Shown one piece after another: positions 32,401 through 44,880 of a stretch of DNA of 64,000 nt; the first letter of the stretch is position 1; each line of letters opens with the position of its first letter. The notes under the pieces were generated by a model. The model was not told the DNA's origin and did no database searches. It saw nothing but the letters and a program-made list of their open reading frames with translations. The DNA comes from Strigamia acuminata (taxonomy: Eukaryota > Arthropoda > Chilopoda > Geophilomorpha > Linotaeniidae). The stretch is from NCBI GenBank assembly GCA_949358305.1, contig OX442316.1, positions 4,774,001-4,838,000 of the forward strand, read 5' to 3'. Position numbers and translations under genes: made by a program.

Positions 32401-33513
32401 ATGCAGGCATCAATACAACTGATCAACACTTACCGAAGACATAAATTTTACACTTGAAAAATACACATTATTGAAAATGAATTTTGTAAACACTTGTAAA
32501 AATAAACAGAATAAAATGCTAATACTAATTTAAACTATTAAACACATTGTATTTGGGGATTTTTGTTAACGAAGAAAAAAGTATTGCTCACCAATTATAT
32601 TTGATGACTGCTGCATTCTGATCCGAGAGAAGCAAAAAGTGAATTATAATTTTTTCCCTTTGTTTGATATTTTTCCTTTTCTCACGTAAACAGTCTGAAA
32701 ATATAAGCAAAAACAAAAATTATTACTACCGCTTTCCCCCAAACATACTCGACAAGGCGCATCTTGTCAAAAAACACCTAGAACTTGATTTAAGCCTTTC
32801 ATTCACTCTGAAATTAGCTCAAACTATGATCAATGCTATATAAGTGCGTAGTTTCCCACAATATGCAAAGTATTTTTGTCAAATTGAGCCACTTTCGATA
32901 AAAGCGGAACGGCTAAGACGTCAGTGCGGCGAATGAATGTAGGACCGTGACAATTATTACCTTTTAGTTTATTCCTTGGAATAATAAACATCTATAAACA
33001 TATATCTGACGTATTATTGTGTGAATTAACAAAGACATGTATTCTTTTTTCGTAAACTGGCGCGAGGTGGCGCATTATAATAAAAATTTAAACGATTTAA
33101 ATTGAAAATATGTTTTATAATTATTATGTTGAAAAAAATTACCCGAATAAATTCCTCTTGTATTATCATATAAATTGTCAAAAAGGTCTATTACCATTTA
33201 CGCTTTGAAATCTTCGTTAGAAACAGAACGACTCCCTCAATTCCTTCAATAATTTGACTCAAACCACTTATTCTTTCACCTAAAAAACAAGCAGCTTCAT
33301 TTATATAAACAAATGATTTTTTTTAATGCTTTGTCTATTTTTTACATTGAAAATACGTAATAAATAAAATGACCATAAACAAATCGGTTTTCGTTTCTGT
33401 CCAAAAAAAGCCGTAAATCAATTACAACCTTAATTTTCCAAATTTTTATTTTATAAACGTTGTTGCCCTTTCCTAACATTCAATTAATTCCGTAATTAAA
33501 CAATAACTAAATG
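32401..33513. other. MANF 3' flank, source of the duplicated segments
   Basis: Non-coding, AT-rich. It contains the TATATAAG motif near 32836. It is the copy contiguous with the intact MANF gene, so it is taken as the original of 9851-11098 and 16336-17583. It carries about 18 bases (TTCGTAAACTGGCGCGAG at about 33050) that the copies lack. Confidence 0.5.
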
Positions 33514-34256
33514 TTATAATTCTTCCCGCACATGTTTCGGCTTCAATTCTTCTATTCGTTCGATAAATTCGCTCTTCTCAAGACACCCATTGCACGATTC
33601 ACCCCAAGCATCGAGCACTTTCTTCAAATCGCGCACTTTTAATTTCTTCAAATCAACCGTCTTAAAATCAATTACTTTCTCTACAAAAAAAAAATTAAAA
33701 AAAAAAAAAAATTAAAAATAAAATCACAATTATTAAATTATAAAATATACCATAACGTAATTCACAAATCTGCGAATCCTTCTTGTGCAACTTCTCGCAC
33801 ACTTTATTAACCGGCATTCTCCAGCTAATGGGCTTGGATAACTCGGTCACAATCGATGTCGCCGATTCTTCCAATCCTCCGATATAATAACACTAGAAGA
33901 AAAAAATAATATTTAAAAAATTACAAATTCAGATACGTGTTTTTCGTGTTATTTCTTTCCGTAGTTTCGTACCAATCTGTTGTCTTTTCCGGCCGATTCG
34001 CTGCACATTTCCCTGAACTTCTTTTCGATGGTGTCGGTACTTTTTATTTCATCGTCACTTAAAGTGGCCACAAACCGCGTGAGGAAGTTGACACAAACTG
34101 CGGCAAAACTAGGCAAATTATAGACATTTAACATTCGACAGGAATTCCCACCATACAAATACCTTCGCAAGAATCTTCTTTGGCGGACAAAGTGTAGTCT
34201 ATAATGGATAGAAGGCCTAGCAGGAACAGCATCGATTTTGGATACGTTGGTGTCAT
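33514..34256 (-). CDS. Manf: MANF, mesencephalic astrocyte-derived neurotrophic factor homologue
   Basis: Four coding exons, 34163-34256, 33973-34097, 33751-33892 and 33514-33680, join in frame to 175 residues, the usual family length. MANF is a secreted ER-stress-inducible protein that acts in the ER lumen with GRP78 and as an extracellular trophic factor. Visible parts are a signal peptide (about residues 9-25), the saposin-like N-domain with cysteines in the [14 protein letters not shown] and [12 protein letters not shown] segments, and the SAP-like C-domain with [16 protein letters not shown] and a CNGC (CxxC) motif. The C-terminus is KHVREEL, an RxEL-type ER-retrieval signal. The start is the first ATG of the signal-bearing frame. 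It is head-to-head with the membrane-protein gene starting at 34818. Its last exon was copied twice into the peptide cluster. Confidence 0.93.
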
Positions 34257-34817
34257 CTTTTCGGTTCTAAATGGAGTTTTGGTTGAGTTGTCGTTAGAAA
34301 TTCAAATTATTACGTGTGGTTTGTACCTGGGCCGTGGGATAGTGCTTTAAACGGTGATTCTGAGAGACCGGTAGTCGGGTTTTCAATTCACTCGTTGAGT
34401 TAAGTCGACAGTCACTCGCCACGCACGATACGAAAGCTGAAAACAGATTTGGCGCGAGTTGATTGGGTACATCATTTGTGATGTCATGATATTTAAAATT
34501 TATATAAACCACAATGAAATGTTAATTTGTTTCGTAAATTAATTGTATAAATTTAAAATGAGTAACGATTGTGTTAAGTTTTTTAATTTAAATTTTAATG
34601 CGAGTTTTGAAAACCTGCCACTAGGGAAAACGGGCCATGGTTTTTCTTCTCATTTTGTTCCTTGTAAAACATATTTCAATTGGTTTTCTTTCTTGATTGA
34701 ATATTGTATTGTTTAAAGTTTATGCTTATGGGTAATTTCTTTTGTTCATTCAACAATTCCAAAAACTGTTTTTCTGTCACTAATGAACCAATGTGAGAAT
34801 AAAGCAGCAATTGCAAC

Positions 34818-35722
34818 ATGAAGTTTTGTTTTGGTTTTCCTCATAGAATGGGATTGTACACAGCAGCAGTCATGACAGCAGTTATAAATACACATGAAAA
34901 TATAATACAATTTATTGTACACCAATGTTTTTCCCACCAAGGTTCAAGGACTAGTCTTAATCTATGTGTCCATTCCATTGTTGGAGGGTTTTTCTATTCA
35001 ATGTAACGTAATAACATCAGCTGCAGAAAGATATCACTTAACATTCGTGGATGAACATCAAACACCTACTCTAGAAATGCTGAATTATGTCTACGGTGAA
35101 AAGGAAAACAAACCTCATGTTTCCTGTATAAGTAAAACAACTTCTTAAACCTCCCCAAAAAAACTGAAAACTGCTCTTCACCTTTAGATTTTTTGACAAT
35201 AACTCAAGCATTTTTAGGATTTTTCTTCTTACCAGTTATTTGCTTGGATATCACGGCAATGATCTTCCTTACATCAACACTTATTTGGGTACAACACAAC
35301 TGTTATTAAAGTTACATATTAATTTTCTATTTAATTCTAGCAAAACTTCACTCTAATAGTGGAATATCTTGTCATGGAAATGATAATTATCATCTATTTT
35401 TATCTGGCAACAGTAAATGGATTAATTCGAGGGGTAAATATATTAAAATTAAAAAAAAAATTGAAAACTCAAAGCCATTTTTACGTTTTTTCAGTATTGG
35501 ATATTTCTTTTTGTTTTTATCTTCATCACATTTATGGTAACATTAACCGAACCAACAAATAAACATCAACTTAAAACAAGTTTTTTCTTCAAGGTCTATC
35601 TTTGGGCTGTTGTTTTTCTCTACGTAAGACGTAGTTTTGAACAGCAGAAAGCCGAAGAATATTTCCGTGCAATGGATTCAAAACTTCTATCTTATCAAAG
35701 ATGGCGACCATACAGATATTAA
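34818..35722 (+). CDS. small multi-pass (about four-helix) membrane protein, unrecognised family
   Basis: Proposed exons are 34818-34941, 35021-35131, 35188-35288, 35341-35433 and 35495-35722, all phase-compatible, giving 218 residues. The last three exons are well supported by splice consensus. They encode three strongly hydrophobic helices (FLGFFFLPVICLDITAMIFL, a segment with MEMIIIIYFYLATV, then YWIFLFVFIFITFMVTL), a further WAVVFLYV stretch and a charged tail. The first two exons are less certain: the donor at 34942 (GTTCAA) is weak. A short Cys- and Arg-containing N-terminus before the first helix is reminiscent of insect four-helix LAPTM-like proteins, but that is inference. It converges with FAAH2, whose stop lies 184 bases away. 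Confidence 0.6.
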
Positions 35723-35905
35723 ATATTGTCACTTCTTAAGACATATCTTTATTTAACATTGATAAAAACACAAACAAATCCATAAATAATATTTATTTAT
35801 TCAAAAAATTATTTTACAATTATATATTATAATAAGTTTTACATCCTTAATAGAAAACCACAACGATTGATTCATTAACCACATTACACGAATAATTAAA
35901 TAAAC

Positions 35906-38653
35906 TTAATAAATGGCGCTGGGACTCACCCAGCCGCCAAAAGCGCGCTCCAACTCGCACGCCACGGCCAAACACAAGCGATCATTAAACTTATTGGCAA
36001 CTACTTGGATTCCAATCGGATGCCCGTCGTCATTGAGTCCCAATGGACAATTCGTCGACGGCAGTCCGAGAACATTAAAAATGGCAGTGTAACTAAAATT
36101 AAATGGCATGAGTAAGGGTTGGTTGTGGTAAGGTGCGGGCCGTGGATGCGTCGGATACAAAAACACGCCGTCGGAGCCCAACAATTCGTCGAATTCTTTG
36201 CTCAAATCCGCGCACATGCTGATGAATGTTTCGTACGACTTTGTTTCGGGTCCAGAGAATCTCTCGATGAGTCCTAGCGAAATGGCCGGCAGTGTGTGGT
36301 CCGAGCACCAAACGAACCATTTCATCAACTCCAAAATGCAGTTCAATTTGCCCTAAAAAAAAATTAATTTATAATTATTATTATTATTATTTTTTTCTTT
36401 TTCAAAAATAATTATTTTTTTCACGTCTCGTTCCACTAATTCTTCCGAAAACTTCGGTGCGCCGGCTCCGCTCATTTTATGCGACCACATATCGACGGAA
36501 TGTTTCATTTTTCCGAGTTCGACTTTCTGCGCTTTGATTCCGTGCGCCGTTTGAAGGTACGCGACGACCTAAATTCCAAAAATAAATTTAAAATTTTTAA
36601 CATTTCTAAATTAAAATTAAAAATTTACTTTTCCCAAGGCTTTGTTGATCGACGGATGGACTTTGCTGACCAAAGCAGACCCGCCATCATTATGCATGTA
36701 AAAATATCGTAACGAAGAGATGTGCACGACGTCGTCGAGTTTTAATTTATCCAAGTGCGCATGTGCTAAAACTTTGAACATCGGGAGCATGTCGGATGCG
36801 TAGCGACACATGGGGCCCGACACAACGTATTTTTTAATTTCTCCCATCGGGATTGGCAATTGGCCTTCGCTTCCGCCGAGTCCTAACAGACAATTTTTAT
36901 ATTATTAAATATCTTTTCTTAATTTTTTGGCGATTATTTTTACCTGTTGAAGGTTTGTGGCCAAAAATACCGTTGAAAAACGATGGAATTCGAATACTTC
37001 CGCCCACGTCTGATCCGATTCCGATGACCGAACCAGCCGCAGCAATTATGGAACCCTCGCCACCTATTTATGGTTGTTAGAAATTGATTATTTTGATTTG
37101 TTTTTTCGTTTTATGAAGTTACCGGAGCTTCCGCCAGCGATTCGGGTGGTGTCGTAAGGGTTGTTTGTTGTGCCGTATAGGTTGTTGCTGGATTCCCACC
37201 ACATGCAAACTTCACTCACGTTTGTGTGGCCTAAGATGATGGCACCGGCTTGGCGCATTAATCTCACCACTTCGGCATCCTTATCGGCAATTGCATCTTT
37301 TCGAGAGCAGAGACCGATTGTTTGATGAAGTCCTGTTTACAAAAAGTGCTATTAGCGGCAAGTTTTAATTATTTTTCGGTATTAAAACATGATTTTTAAA
37401 TTAATTTTTAACATTATTCATAAATTTTAATAGTTTTTATTCATTAAAACATGATTTATCAACGTTAAAACATTGTTTTAATTATTTTTCAACGTTAAAA
37501 CATCGGTTTAAATCATTTTTCAACGTTAAAACATTGCTTTAGTTGTTTTTCAACGTTAAAACATTGCTTTAGTTGTTTTTCAACGTTAAAACATCGTTTT
37601 AAATCATTTTTCAACGTTAAAACATCGGTTTAAATCATTTTTCAACGTTAAAACATCGGTTTAAATCATTTTTCAACGTTAAAACATCGTTTTCAATTGG
37701 TTTTAAATTTTAAAAACATATGTTTTAATTATTTTTCAACGTTAAAACATCGTTTTTAAATGTTTTTCAGCGTTAAAACATCGTTTTTGATTGTTTTTCG
37801 ACGTCAAAACATCGTTTTTAATTGTTTTACAACGTTAAAACAATCATTTCAGTTATCAACATCAGCATTTCATTTTATACATTCAATGCTTGTTGCAATA
37901 ATCCAATAAAAAGTAATGAGTCATTAAAATTGCTCCCATCTGTTCACATTCACAAACAGACACAAACTCCTTTAAAAAAAAACCTCCTCTTTTATATGAA
38001 TTATTTTATCAAGCGATTTAATGTTCAAAGTCTTCTAAATAACCTTCGACCGCAATGCTATCTTTGGTCGTAAACGGAACTCCCAAAAACGGCGTTTCAT
38101 CCTCCAATTCCTTTTCACTCTTCAGCCCCGACGCCACCAATTCATCCACTTTTTTCGCATCTTCCAAAGCCCGCACGAAATTGTCGTCAATAACAGCATT
38201 GAGAATGGGATTCACTTCATTGATCCGAGCGATAAAAGACTCCACAACCTGCACACTTTTCAACTGAAAAAAATAAAAATAAATAAATAAAAATAAATAA
38301 ATAAAAACTCGAACATTTTCCTGTTTATTTTTCTCACTTTCCGTGTTCTTATTTTAGCTGCCAAACTTTTCGCACTTTCCAGCAGGATGAGATCCGTTAT
38401 GGGCGGAAGTGATTCACTTTTATTTTTATTCACTAATCCAAATATGAAATCGGTTACTGAATCCAGAAATAACCGGACGAATAAACCGACGGATCGGAAA
38501 AATAATTTACAACCAGTTGCGATGACATCTTGAAAAAAAAAAAAAAATTGTTAAAAAATGTAAAAAATTGGGACGAAAATCGTCAAATAAAGTGACAAAT
38601 TACTATTCACCTGCAACACGATGTGCATCGATGTTTTCCAGCTTAAATTTCAT
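35906..38653 (-). CDS. fatty-acid amide hydrolase 2-type amidase
   Basis: Eight coding exons: 38611-38653, 38338-38528, 38044-38263, 37123-37332, 36944-37063, 36629-36882, 36425-36568 and 35906-36352. They join in frame to 542 residues. Amidase-signature serine hydrolases of the FAAH2 type cleave fatty-acid amides such as N-acylethanolamines at membranes. The catalytic triad is complete: Lys145 (GVPFTTKDS), Ser220 (GGSSGGEG) and Ser244 (GSDVGGSIR). The spacings of 75 and 24 residues equal those of the Lys142-Ser217-Ser241 triad known for FAAH. A hydrophobic segment at about residues 22-42 (LFFRSVGLFVRLFLDSV) probably anchors it in the membrane. The start at 38653 is the first ATG after an in-frame stop. 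Intron 3 contains a 31-bp minisatellite. It is divergently arranged with CtIP. Confidence 0.92.
37370..37860. repeat. 31-bp minisatellite in FAAH2 intron 3
   Basis: About 14 tandem copies of a unit containing TTTTTCAACGTTAAAACAT with a variable spacer (CGGTTTAAATC or CGTTTTTAATTG). It lies entirely within the intron between exons 38044-38263 and 37123-37332. Confidence 0.85.
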
Positions 38654-39155
38654 TTTTTCTGCTGCTTTTTCCTCGTTATCCTTGAACTCACGAGCGACCA
38701 AGTTAACTTGCGTAACAAATTATGACGTCATTTGTTGTCCGTATCAACGGCATGTTGCCACGCAGATTGTCAATACTTAAAATTGATGGCTTCTGCTGCG
38801 CGACAAGTCGAGAGATTTGTTGAACTTGATTTAAAGTACATGCAGGTTGAAAGGAAAAGTTGGTAGGCGTCGACCTAGAAAGCATAACCTAGATTTATCA
38901 AGGTGATAACTGACGTTTTTTCCATACCTTCTTTACCTTGACGACGAACTCCAAGCGGTAAAATCGTGAAACTAAAAACAAACAAAGACAAATGCAATAG
39001 TAATAATAATAATAAACTAAAAATATCGACTATAGAAAGATTTTAATTAATTTTTTAAAAAACGTTACAAAATTAATTAAGTCTTAAATTTATTTTTTAA
39101 ATTTGGTTTTGCTGATAGATGTCGCTTGTTTAGGCCTTTTTTGTTTACTTTCTCA
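38654..39155. promoter_or_regulatory. bidirectional promoter interval of FAAH2 and CtIP
   Basis: Only about 500 bases separate the two start codons, and they must hold both 5' UTRs and promoters. A TGACGTCA CRE-like palindrome variant (ATGACGTCAT) occurs at about 38723-38732. No TATA box is evident on either strand. Confidence 0.45.
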
Positions 39156-40542
39156 ATGGGTGTTCACGATACCTCGTCGTCCGTTGGAGATCTATTAAAA
39201 CAGGTCTATCATGCACACAATTCCGTAAAAGGCGGTACGTATCAAACTTTTGCTTGAAAATTCTTTAATGAATCATATTTTACAGGTCTTCAATCGCAAG
39301 TCTCGAAACTTAAAGCGGAGATCGCCCGTTTGGAGAGCGTCATTGCAAAGTAATTTAAAAAGTTAACAACAAAATTCCCAAATATTCAACACTTTTATTT
39401 ATTTTTTAGATGTTCCTCGTGTCCTGAATGTGGGAAACAGTTGATACAATCCCAAAAAGACGGTAAAACAAACAAATAAACACATTTGCAGACATATTTG
39501 TTCAATTAAATGTTGTTTTTATTTCACTAGAGGTGATAGTTGTTTCTCAACCCGAAGATAACGAAGTAAAAACCGACAAATCCAAGAAAAAGGGCGCTAA
39601 TAAGAGATTGAAAACGAGTAACGACGAAACAAAAACAAAAACCGACTTTACGCCAACAACAAAATCACATTCCCAACTGCGCATGCTTGAAACTCCATCT
39701 CTTTTTGATGAATCATGGGAGAAACCAAGCAGTAATGTTCAATTAAATCGAGTAAATTAAGTTAATTGATGATTAAATGTTGTTTCAGATGCGGACGGAG
39801 AACCACCGCCGATTAAATCGAATTCGAACATGATTTTGACGTCGAAAAGCGAAAGTTTGCTCACGAAACCCGACAAAACGACTTCCAAATTGAAGCAAGT
39901 GACACTGGACAAAAGCTTTTGCTTTGCCGTTGAGAATAAACAAAACGAGTTGAAAGATTTGGCCGCAAACGTCGAGCTGTCGCCGTCCATACTCGCCGGC
40001 ACTTCGGATTACGAGTTCTCGCAAGATTTGGTGGCTGATCCGAGCGAGTTGCAGCAAATTGCGAGTAGAAATGCGGACAAGACGTGAGGATTTTGCCTTT
40101 AATTTGCCATTTATTTAAACGTTGGTGTGTTTTTACAGAGAAAAAGTAAAGTCCGGATTTAAATTTCGAGCCGAAGTGACCAGAAATCGCGAAGACCGAG
40201 CAAAGTTGGACGGATTCGGTTGCCTCGCGTGCAAAGAATATTACAGCAGGTTGAATTTAAGCGAAGAGGAAATGAAACAACGAATGAATAATTGTTCGAG
40301 GCACCGAGATAACCACGTTCCGTCGGCTACACCGGATCATTTCTGGGACGTTGATTTTCCGACGACCCAAGAAAGTAAAAGGCGAGGTGAATTTTAAAAT
40401 ATAATTTTATCAATTAATATTGTTTTTTTTTTTATATTTAAATTTATTTTTTTGTTTTGTTTTCGTTGTAGGAGACATAACGAGTACTCAATATCGGCCA
40501 CTACGTGCTAGGAGGAGACGGCTGGTAGATAATATGAAGTGA
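39156..40542 (+). CDS. CtIP: CtIP/Sae2 DNA-end-resection factor
   Basis: Seven exons: 39156-39234, 39286-39349, 39410-39462, 39531-39731, 39789-40083, 40139-40386 and 40472-40542. They join in frame to 336 residues. CtIP (RBBP8, yeast Sae2, fission-yeast Ctp1) activates the Mre11 complex to trim DNA double-strand breaks in the nucleus. The N-terminal 50 residues form a short coiled coil (QSQVSKLKAEIARLESVIA) followed by a CxxCxxC zinc-hook-like segment (CSSCPEC). The middle is lysine/serine-rich and disordered. The C-terminal Sae2 domain is clear: KFRAEVTRNREDRAKLDG, CLACKEYY, then CSRHRDNH and TPDHFWDVDFP. It is shorter than vertebrate CtIP, as usual for insects. The C-terminus is basic (RARRRR). 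Confidence 0.9.
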
Positions 40543-41240
40543 ATTTTGGTATTTTTGTTTTGTTTTGTTTAAACAAAATGAATTGTAAATATTATACACT
40601 TTATTACGTGCTGGGGTAGTTGAATTTATTATTTTCTGATTTTTTTCCGTCAACGGCGACGTTTTTCATGGATTTTTTCCTCATTTGTAATTCAATAAGC
40701 ACGAAGTAAAATTGATTTCTAGCATTTTCTACAACAATACGTTATTGACCGAATTAGTTTTATGCAGGGGTGAAGGTAGAAGAAATGTCTTGCTGGAATG
40801 CAGTTGGTTGAACGCTTTTTTAAAAAAAATAATTATAATTGCATTATAAATAATAATCTATTAGTAAGTGAAAATGTAAGGAGCAGATATTTTAGTGAGG
40901 AATTATTTTGTGTTCATTTTGGCATTCCGTTTCCAAATTTTTTACTGGAATGGCGTTCCGGCGAGTTCAGGCTTACCTTCATCCCTGCTTTTAATTTTAA
41001 ACATTTGAAAAGCTTTGTTGGGTGACCGCCTTATTCCAAGGTGGCTCCATCTCGGGAGATTTTTTATTCACTAAGTAGTTCTTTACCATTCGCAACAGAT
41101 GGCATTCCAGCCAGTTTCAGTCACCACAATGGTCATTTATTTATTTATTTATTATTACTTATTATTTATTTATTTGTTTATTAAACAAGAATTGTTATGT
41201 GTATCTTTACCCCAATATGCACGTAACAATATCTTATTTT
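40543..41240. other. CtIP 3' flank, AT-rich, no gene seen
   Basis: Contains an ATTTATTT-rich microsatellite at about 41135-41180. No exon or element boundary is identifiable. The frame at 40798-41025 has no protein-like features. Confidence 0.4.
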
Positions 41241-41259
41241 ACAGAGAAATGGTACTTTT

Positions 41260-41510
41260 GGTGGTACGGTAACTCCTCAACTTACAAACGAGTACGGTTC
41301 CGAGAACTTGTTTTTAAGTTGAATTGTTCTTACGTCCAGTAAAGGTGTTTAAATTAATAAAGGTTCATAATTTTAAACAACATTTGACAACAATAAGAGC
41401 GTGGGTTTTGTTAACATAAAACTAACGTATGCATTACCACAAATTTGAAGTTCGTATCTCTGAAAATTCGTAACTCAGATGTTTGTAAGTTGAGAAGTTA
41501 GTGTACAGAA
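41260..41510. mobile_element. palindromic repeat element, copy 1
   Basis: The ends are imperfect inverted repeats (TCCTCAACTTACAAACGAGT on the left, AACTCAGATGTTTGTAAGTTGAG on the right). The internal sequence matches the split copy at about 41515-42070. Non-autonomous; family unassigned. Confidence 0.5.
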
Positions 41511-41514
41511 TACA

Positions 41515-42070
41515 GTACTGTAAGTCCCCTACATACGAGTTCCGTTCCCAGTACGCGTTTGCAAGTCGAATTGTTCGCAAGTTCAGCAAAGGTGTACAAA
41601 GTGGAAAAATTGTCAATTTTAATTAACGAAAACAATTTAAATCTTATTTTTTTTAGGGGCCGTCCATAAATTACGTAACGCACCCAAGGGGGTGGAGGGA
41701 ATCCAAATTTTGTTACTTTCCATGTAAAAAAAATAATTTAAATTTTAAATAATTAAAATATAATCATTTTTTACTTGAATTTTCGAAAATTTGGGGGGGG
41801 GGGGAATTTCAGTTTTGTTACGTAATTATGGGGTGGGGGGTTCGGGAATTTGTTAGACCATGTTACAGACGAGGGGGAAGGGAGTCTAAAAATCCCAAAT
41901 TTTGCGTTACGTAATTTATGGACGACCCCTTATTAGAAATTAATAAATTTTTATTCCACTTTGAAAAGTGCAACAGCTGGCATGCAGTGCGAGACACGCA
42001 AACTAACTTGAGCACGGCTGCAAAATTTGAAGTTCCTATCTCCGAAATTTCATAACTCGAATGCAGGGGA
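41515..42070. mobile_element. palindromic repeat element, copy 2, split by a MITE
   Basis: The left part (41515-41652) and right part (41933-42070) together match copy 1: ACATACGAGTTCCGTTCC at the left, TTTGAAGTTCCTATCTCCGA at the right. The nested MITE separates them. Confidence 0.5.
41656..41929. mobile_element. 274-bp MITE with long terminal inverted repeats
   Basis: Terminal inverted repeats begin GGGGCCGTCCATAAATTACG on the left and are mirrored by CGTAATTTATGGACGACCCC on the right. The flanking TTA on both sides (41653-41655, 41930-41932) is a likely target duplication. The interior contains runs of G (about 41791-41801). No coding capacity. It sits inside another repeat, so it is the younger insertion. 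Confidence 0.75.
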
Positions 42071-43925
42071 TTGCCTCAAGCCCAAGTATCTCGAAGGTTT
42101 TATTTATTTATTGTAAACAGGTGTAAAACTGTAAATACACCTAATGGGACAACGCCATTCTTTCGTTCCTCCAATTTAATTGATTCGGGAGATATAATAA
42201 ATAAACTTGCCCCTAATCTAGCCAGATTTTTTTATCTATTCCATTGGACAGCATCCATAAGTGGCCATTTTACTATCTGCTAGGCCCTACGGTAGGCCCA
42301 CTAGACTCTCCACCCTTCACATAAAAAAAACGTTTTACTGACGTCGATAAAACATGATGACTGATTTTCATTGAAAGAAAATTTGGGGTCTTTGAGGATC
42401 TTTCTTCCGGGAAAGAAAATCGTGCGTCTTTTGGAGATTATCCATTGGGAAAAGTGGACAATGTGCCGCAGGATCCATGGGCCCCACCCCAGGCCCGTAT
42501 TTTATAAAATATTCTACTTTTCAAAGGCTTGGATCGTTATGGGCAGCGGCGGATCTAGCTTTTTGGGGGCCCTGGACGAGAGGTTTTTTCGGGGCCCGAT
42601 TTATCAAAATTTTTAATAATAAAATAAAATAATTATACTTTCTATATAAAACAACATTTTTTTTAATATATATAGATGCTCAATGACTCGGGGGGCCCCC
42701 CTAGGATTTGGGGGCCCTGGTTATGGGCCCCTATGTTGGATGTGCCTAGGGATGTGCCCCAAACACAATTGCGTTAAAAACAGAACAACTTTGTGATGCA
42801 AACCTAACGCGTCTGATTAGGGAAGGTTCGAGGAACCATCGCATTAGGGAAATACACCATGGGACACTGCATCATACCCCTAGACTCGAAGAGAAAACGT
42901 GATTGGCGTTTTTGTGGCGAAAAAGGAGCAAAAGTGGGAATATAGGGCGTCAGTAGCGTAACACCAGTTGATAATTTTGCACATAAATAAGAGAAAAATC
43001 TGCAAGACTCGCCTTTGAGCCATTTTCTCGCCGCGGGCACCAAATTCGTTGCCCTATCTTTTTTCCCTAGTGCCCCGCCCTTGGCTACCCCTCACTCAAG
43101 ATTAGAAATGAGATGTGGAGCGCGCTGTGAGATAATAACTGCCCCCGGCTGCCATATTGGAACAAACTTAGCCACAACTGAAGGACAACAGGTCTCTACA
43201 ATCTATCACGAGGCATTTACTTGCACGCAATGCATTGAAATGAGAACTTAGACGCAGAAAAAAGAAAATTAAATGGAAATAATTTGATAGATAAATCACA
43301 ATTAATTTTTAAAGAAAAAAAGATTGATTTTTGTCACTGGTGTTTTTAATATTTTAAGGTAGGGAACCTAGGGATAGATAAGTTTGAGATTGCAGAGTTG
43401 GTTGGAGGCCCCCTGGGCGTGTGTTTATAGCAGAACTCAGTGAGGGTCAGAATGTTTAATTTGGTGGCCGAAATTGCAGCGTTGGGCTTGTTTAAGCGGC
43501 GCCCGATTTCATTAGACGTTCGCGTGACGTCGTGGTAACGAGGCTTTTTCTCTCTCATTACAAAATGAAGCGATGGGAGGAGATGATGGGTGGAAAACAC
43601 ACCACGGACATTGTACGTGCATTGGTGTTTGGCCCGGGGTTGTTTGTCCCCTTGGTTGAAGGTGGAGTGTTTGGCGCAGTCGCAGAAAAGACATTTCTCC
43701 TTCTCATTAGAGGTTTGGAAATAGAATGTGATCGTAAAATGGTCCCGGGAATTGCTTCTAGACATGTTTATGATCCCAGGAGCACTTTCTGATGGTGCTG
43801 GTCATCGGGGTGAGGAAACTACGTCTTCATTTACTCGAGTTTTTGAAGAATTGACGGGGGTTTTTGGGTTTTTTTTTTAGGTTGGAGATTTTGGAATTAA
43901 TTTATTTATTTGATTTAAGTGGAAA
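42071..43925. other. gene-poor stretch with transposon remnants
   Basis: 42540-42735 has GGCGGATCTAGC with paired GGGGGCCC blocks on both sides, typical of an arthropod interspersed repeat of unknown class. Frames at 43015-43251 and 43346-43765 have low-complexity or unfamiliar composition and no splice support. No gene is claimed. Confidence 0.4.
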
Positions 43926-43929
43926 TTAA

Positions 43930-44880
43930 AATAATTTTAGTGTTTAAGAAATGGTGTATAAAACATCATAAATTTCACTCTAAAATCAATAAAACACTAT
44001 ATTAAATTTCTGAAATGGAATAAAACATAAAATTAAATCTCTAAAATAGAATAAAACATAAAATTAAATTTCTAAAATTAAGTGAAACCCAAAATTAAAT
44101 CTCTGAAATCAAATTAAACACAAATTTAAATCTCTAATATTGAGTAAAACACAAAATTAAATCTCTAAAATCAAATTAAACACAAAATTAAATCTTCAAA
44201 ATCAAATTAAACACAAATCTAAATCTCTAAAATTAAGTGAAACACAAAATTAAATCTCTAAAATCAGATTAAACACAAAATTAAATCTCCAAAATCAAAT
44301 TAAACACAAATTTAAATCTCTAATATTAAGTAAAACACAAAATTAAATCTCTATAAAATCAAGTAAAACACAAAATTAAATTTCTAAAATCAAATTAAAC
44401 ACAAATTTAAATCTCTAAAATTAAGTGAAACACAAAATTAAATTTCTAAAATCAGATTAAACACAAAATTAAATCTCTAAAATCAAATTAAACACAAAAT
44501 TAAATCTCTAAAATCAAATTAAACACAAATTTAAATCTCTAAAATTAAGTAAAACACAAAATCAAATCTCTAAAATCACGTAAAACACAAAATTAAATCT
44601 CTAAAATCAAATTAAGCACAAAATTAAATCTCTAAAATCAAATTAAGCACAAAATTAAATCTCTAAAATCAAATTAAACACAAATTTAAATCTCTAAAAT
44701 TAAGTAAAACACAAAATAAAATCTCTAAAATTTAAATTTGTGTTTAATTTGATTTTAGAGATTTAATTTTGTGTTTAATTTGATTTTAGAGATTTAATTT
44801 TGCGTTTAATTTGATTTTAGAGATTTAAATTTGTGTTTAATTTGATTTTAGAAATTTAATTTTATGTTTTATTCTATTTT
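43930..44880. repeat. 31-bp minisatellite with an inverted terminal block
   Basis: About 25 copies of a 31-bp unit containing AAATCTCTAAAATCAAATTA and ACACAAAATT. At about 44730 the orientation flips: the last 150 bases are the reverse complement of the array (TTTAATTTGATTTTAGAG), making a large fold-back. Confidence 0.9.

Noticed and set aside
42820-42840. GGTTCGAGGAACC resembling a tRNA T-arm
   Set aside because: No acceptor stem, D-arm or anticodon arm could be folded around it.
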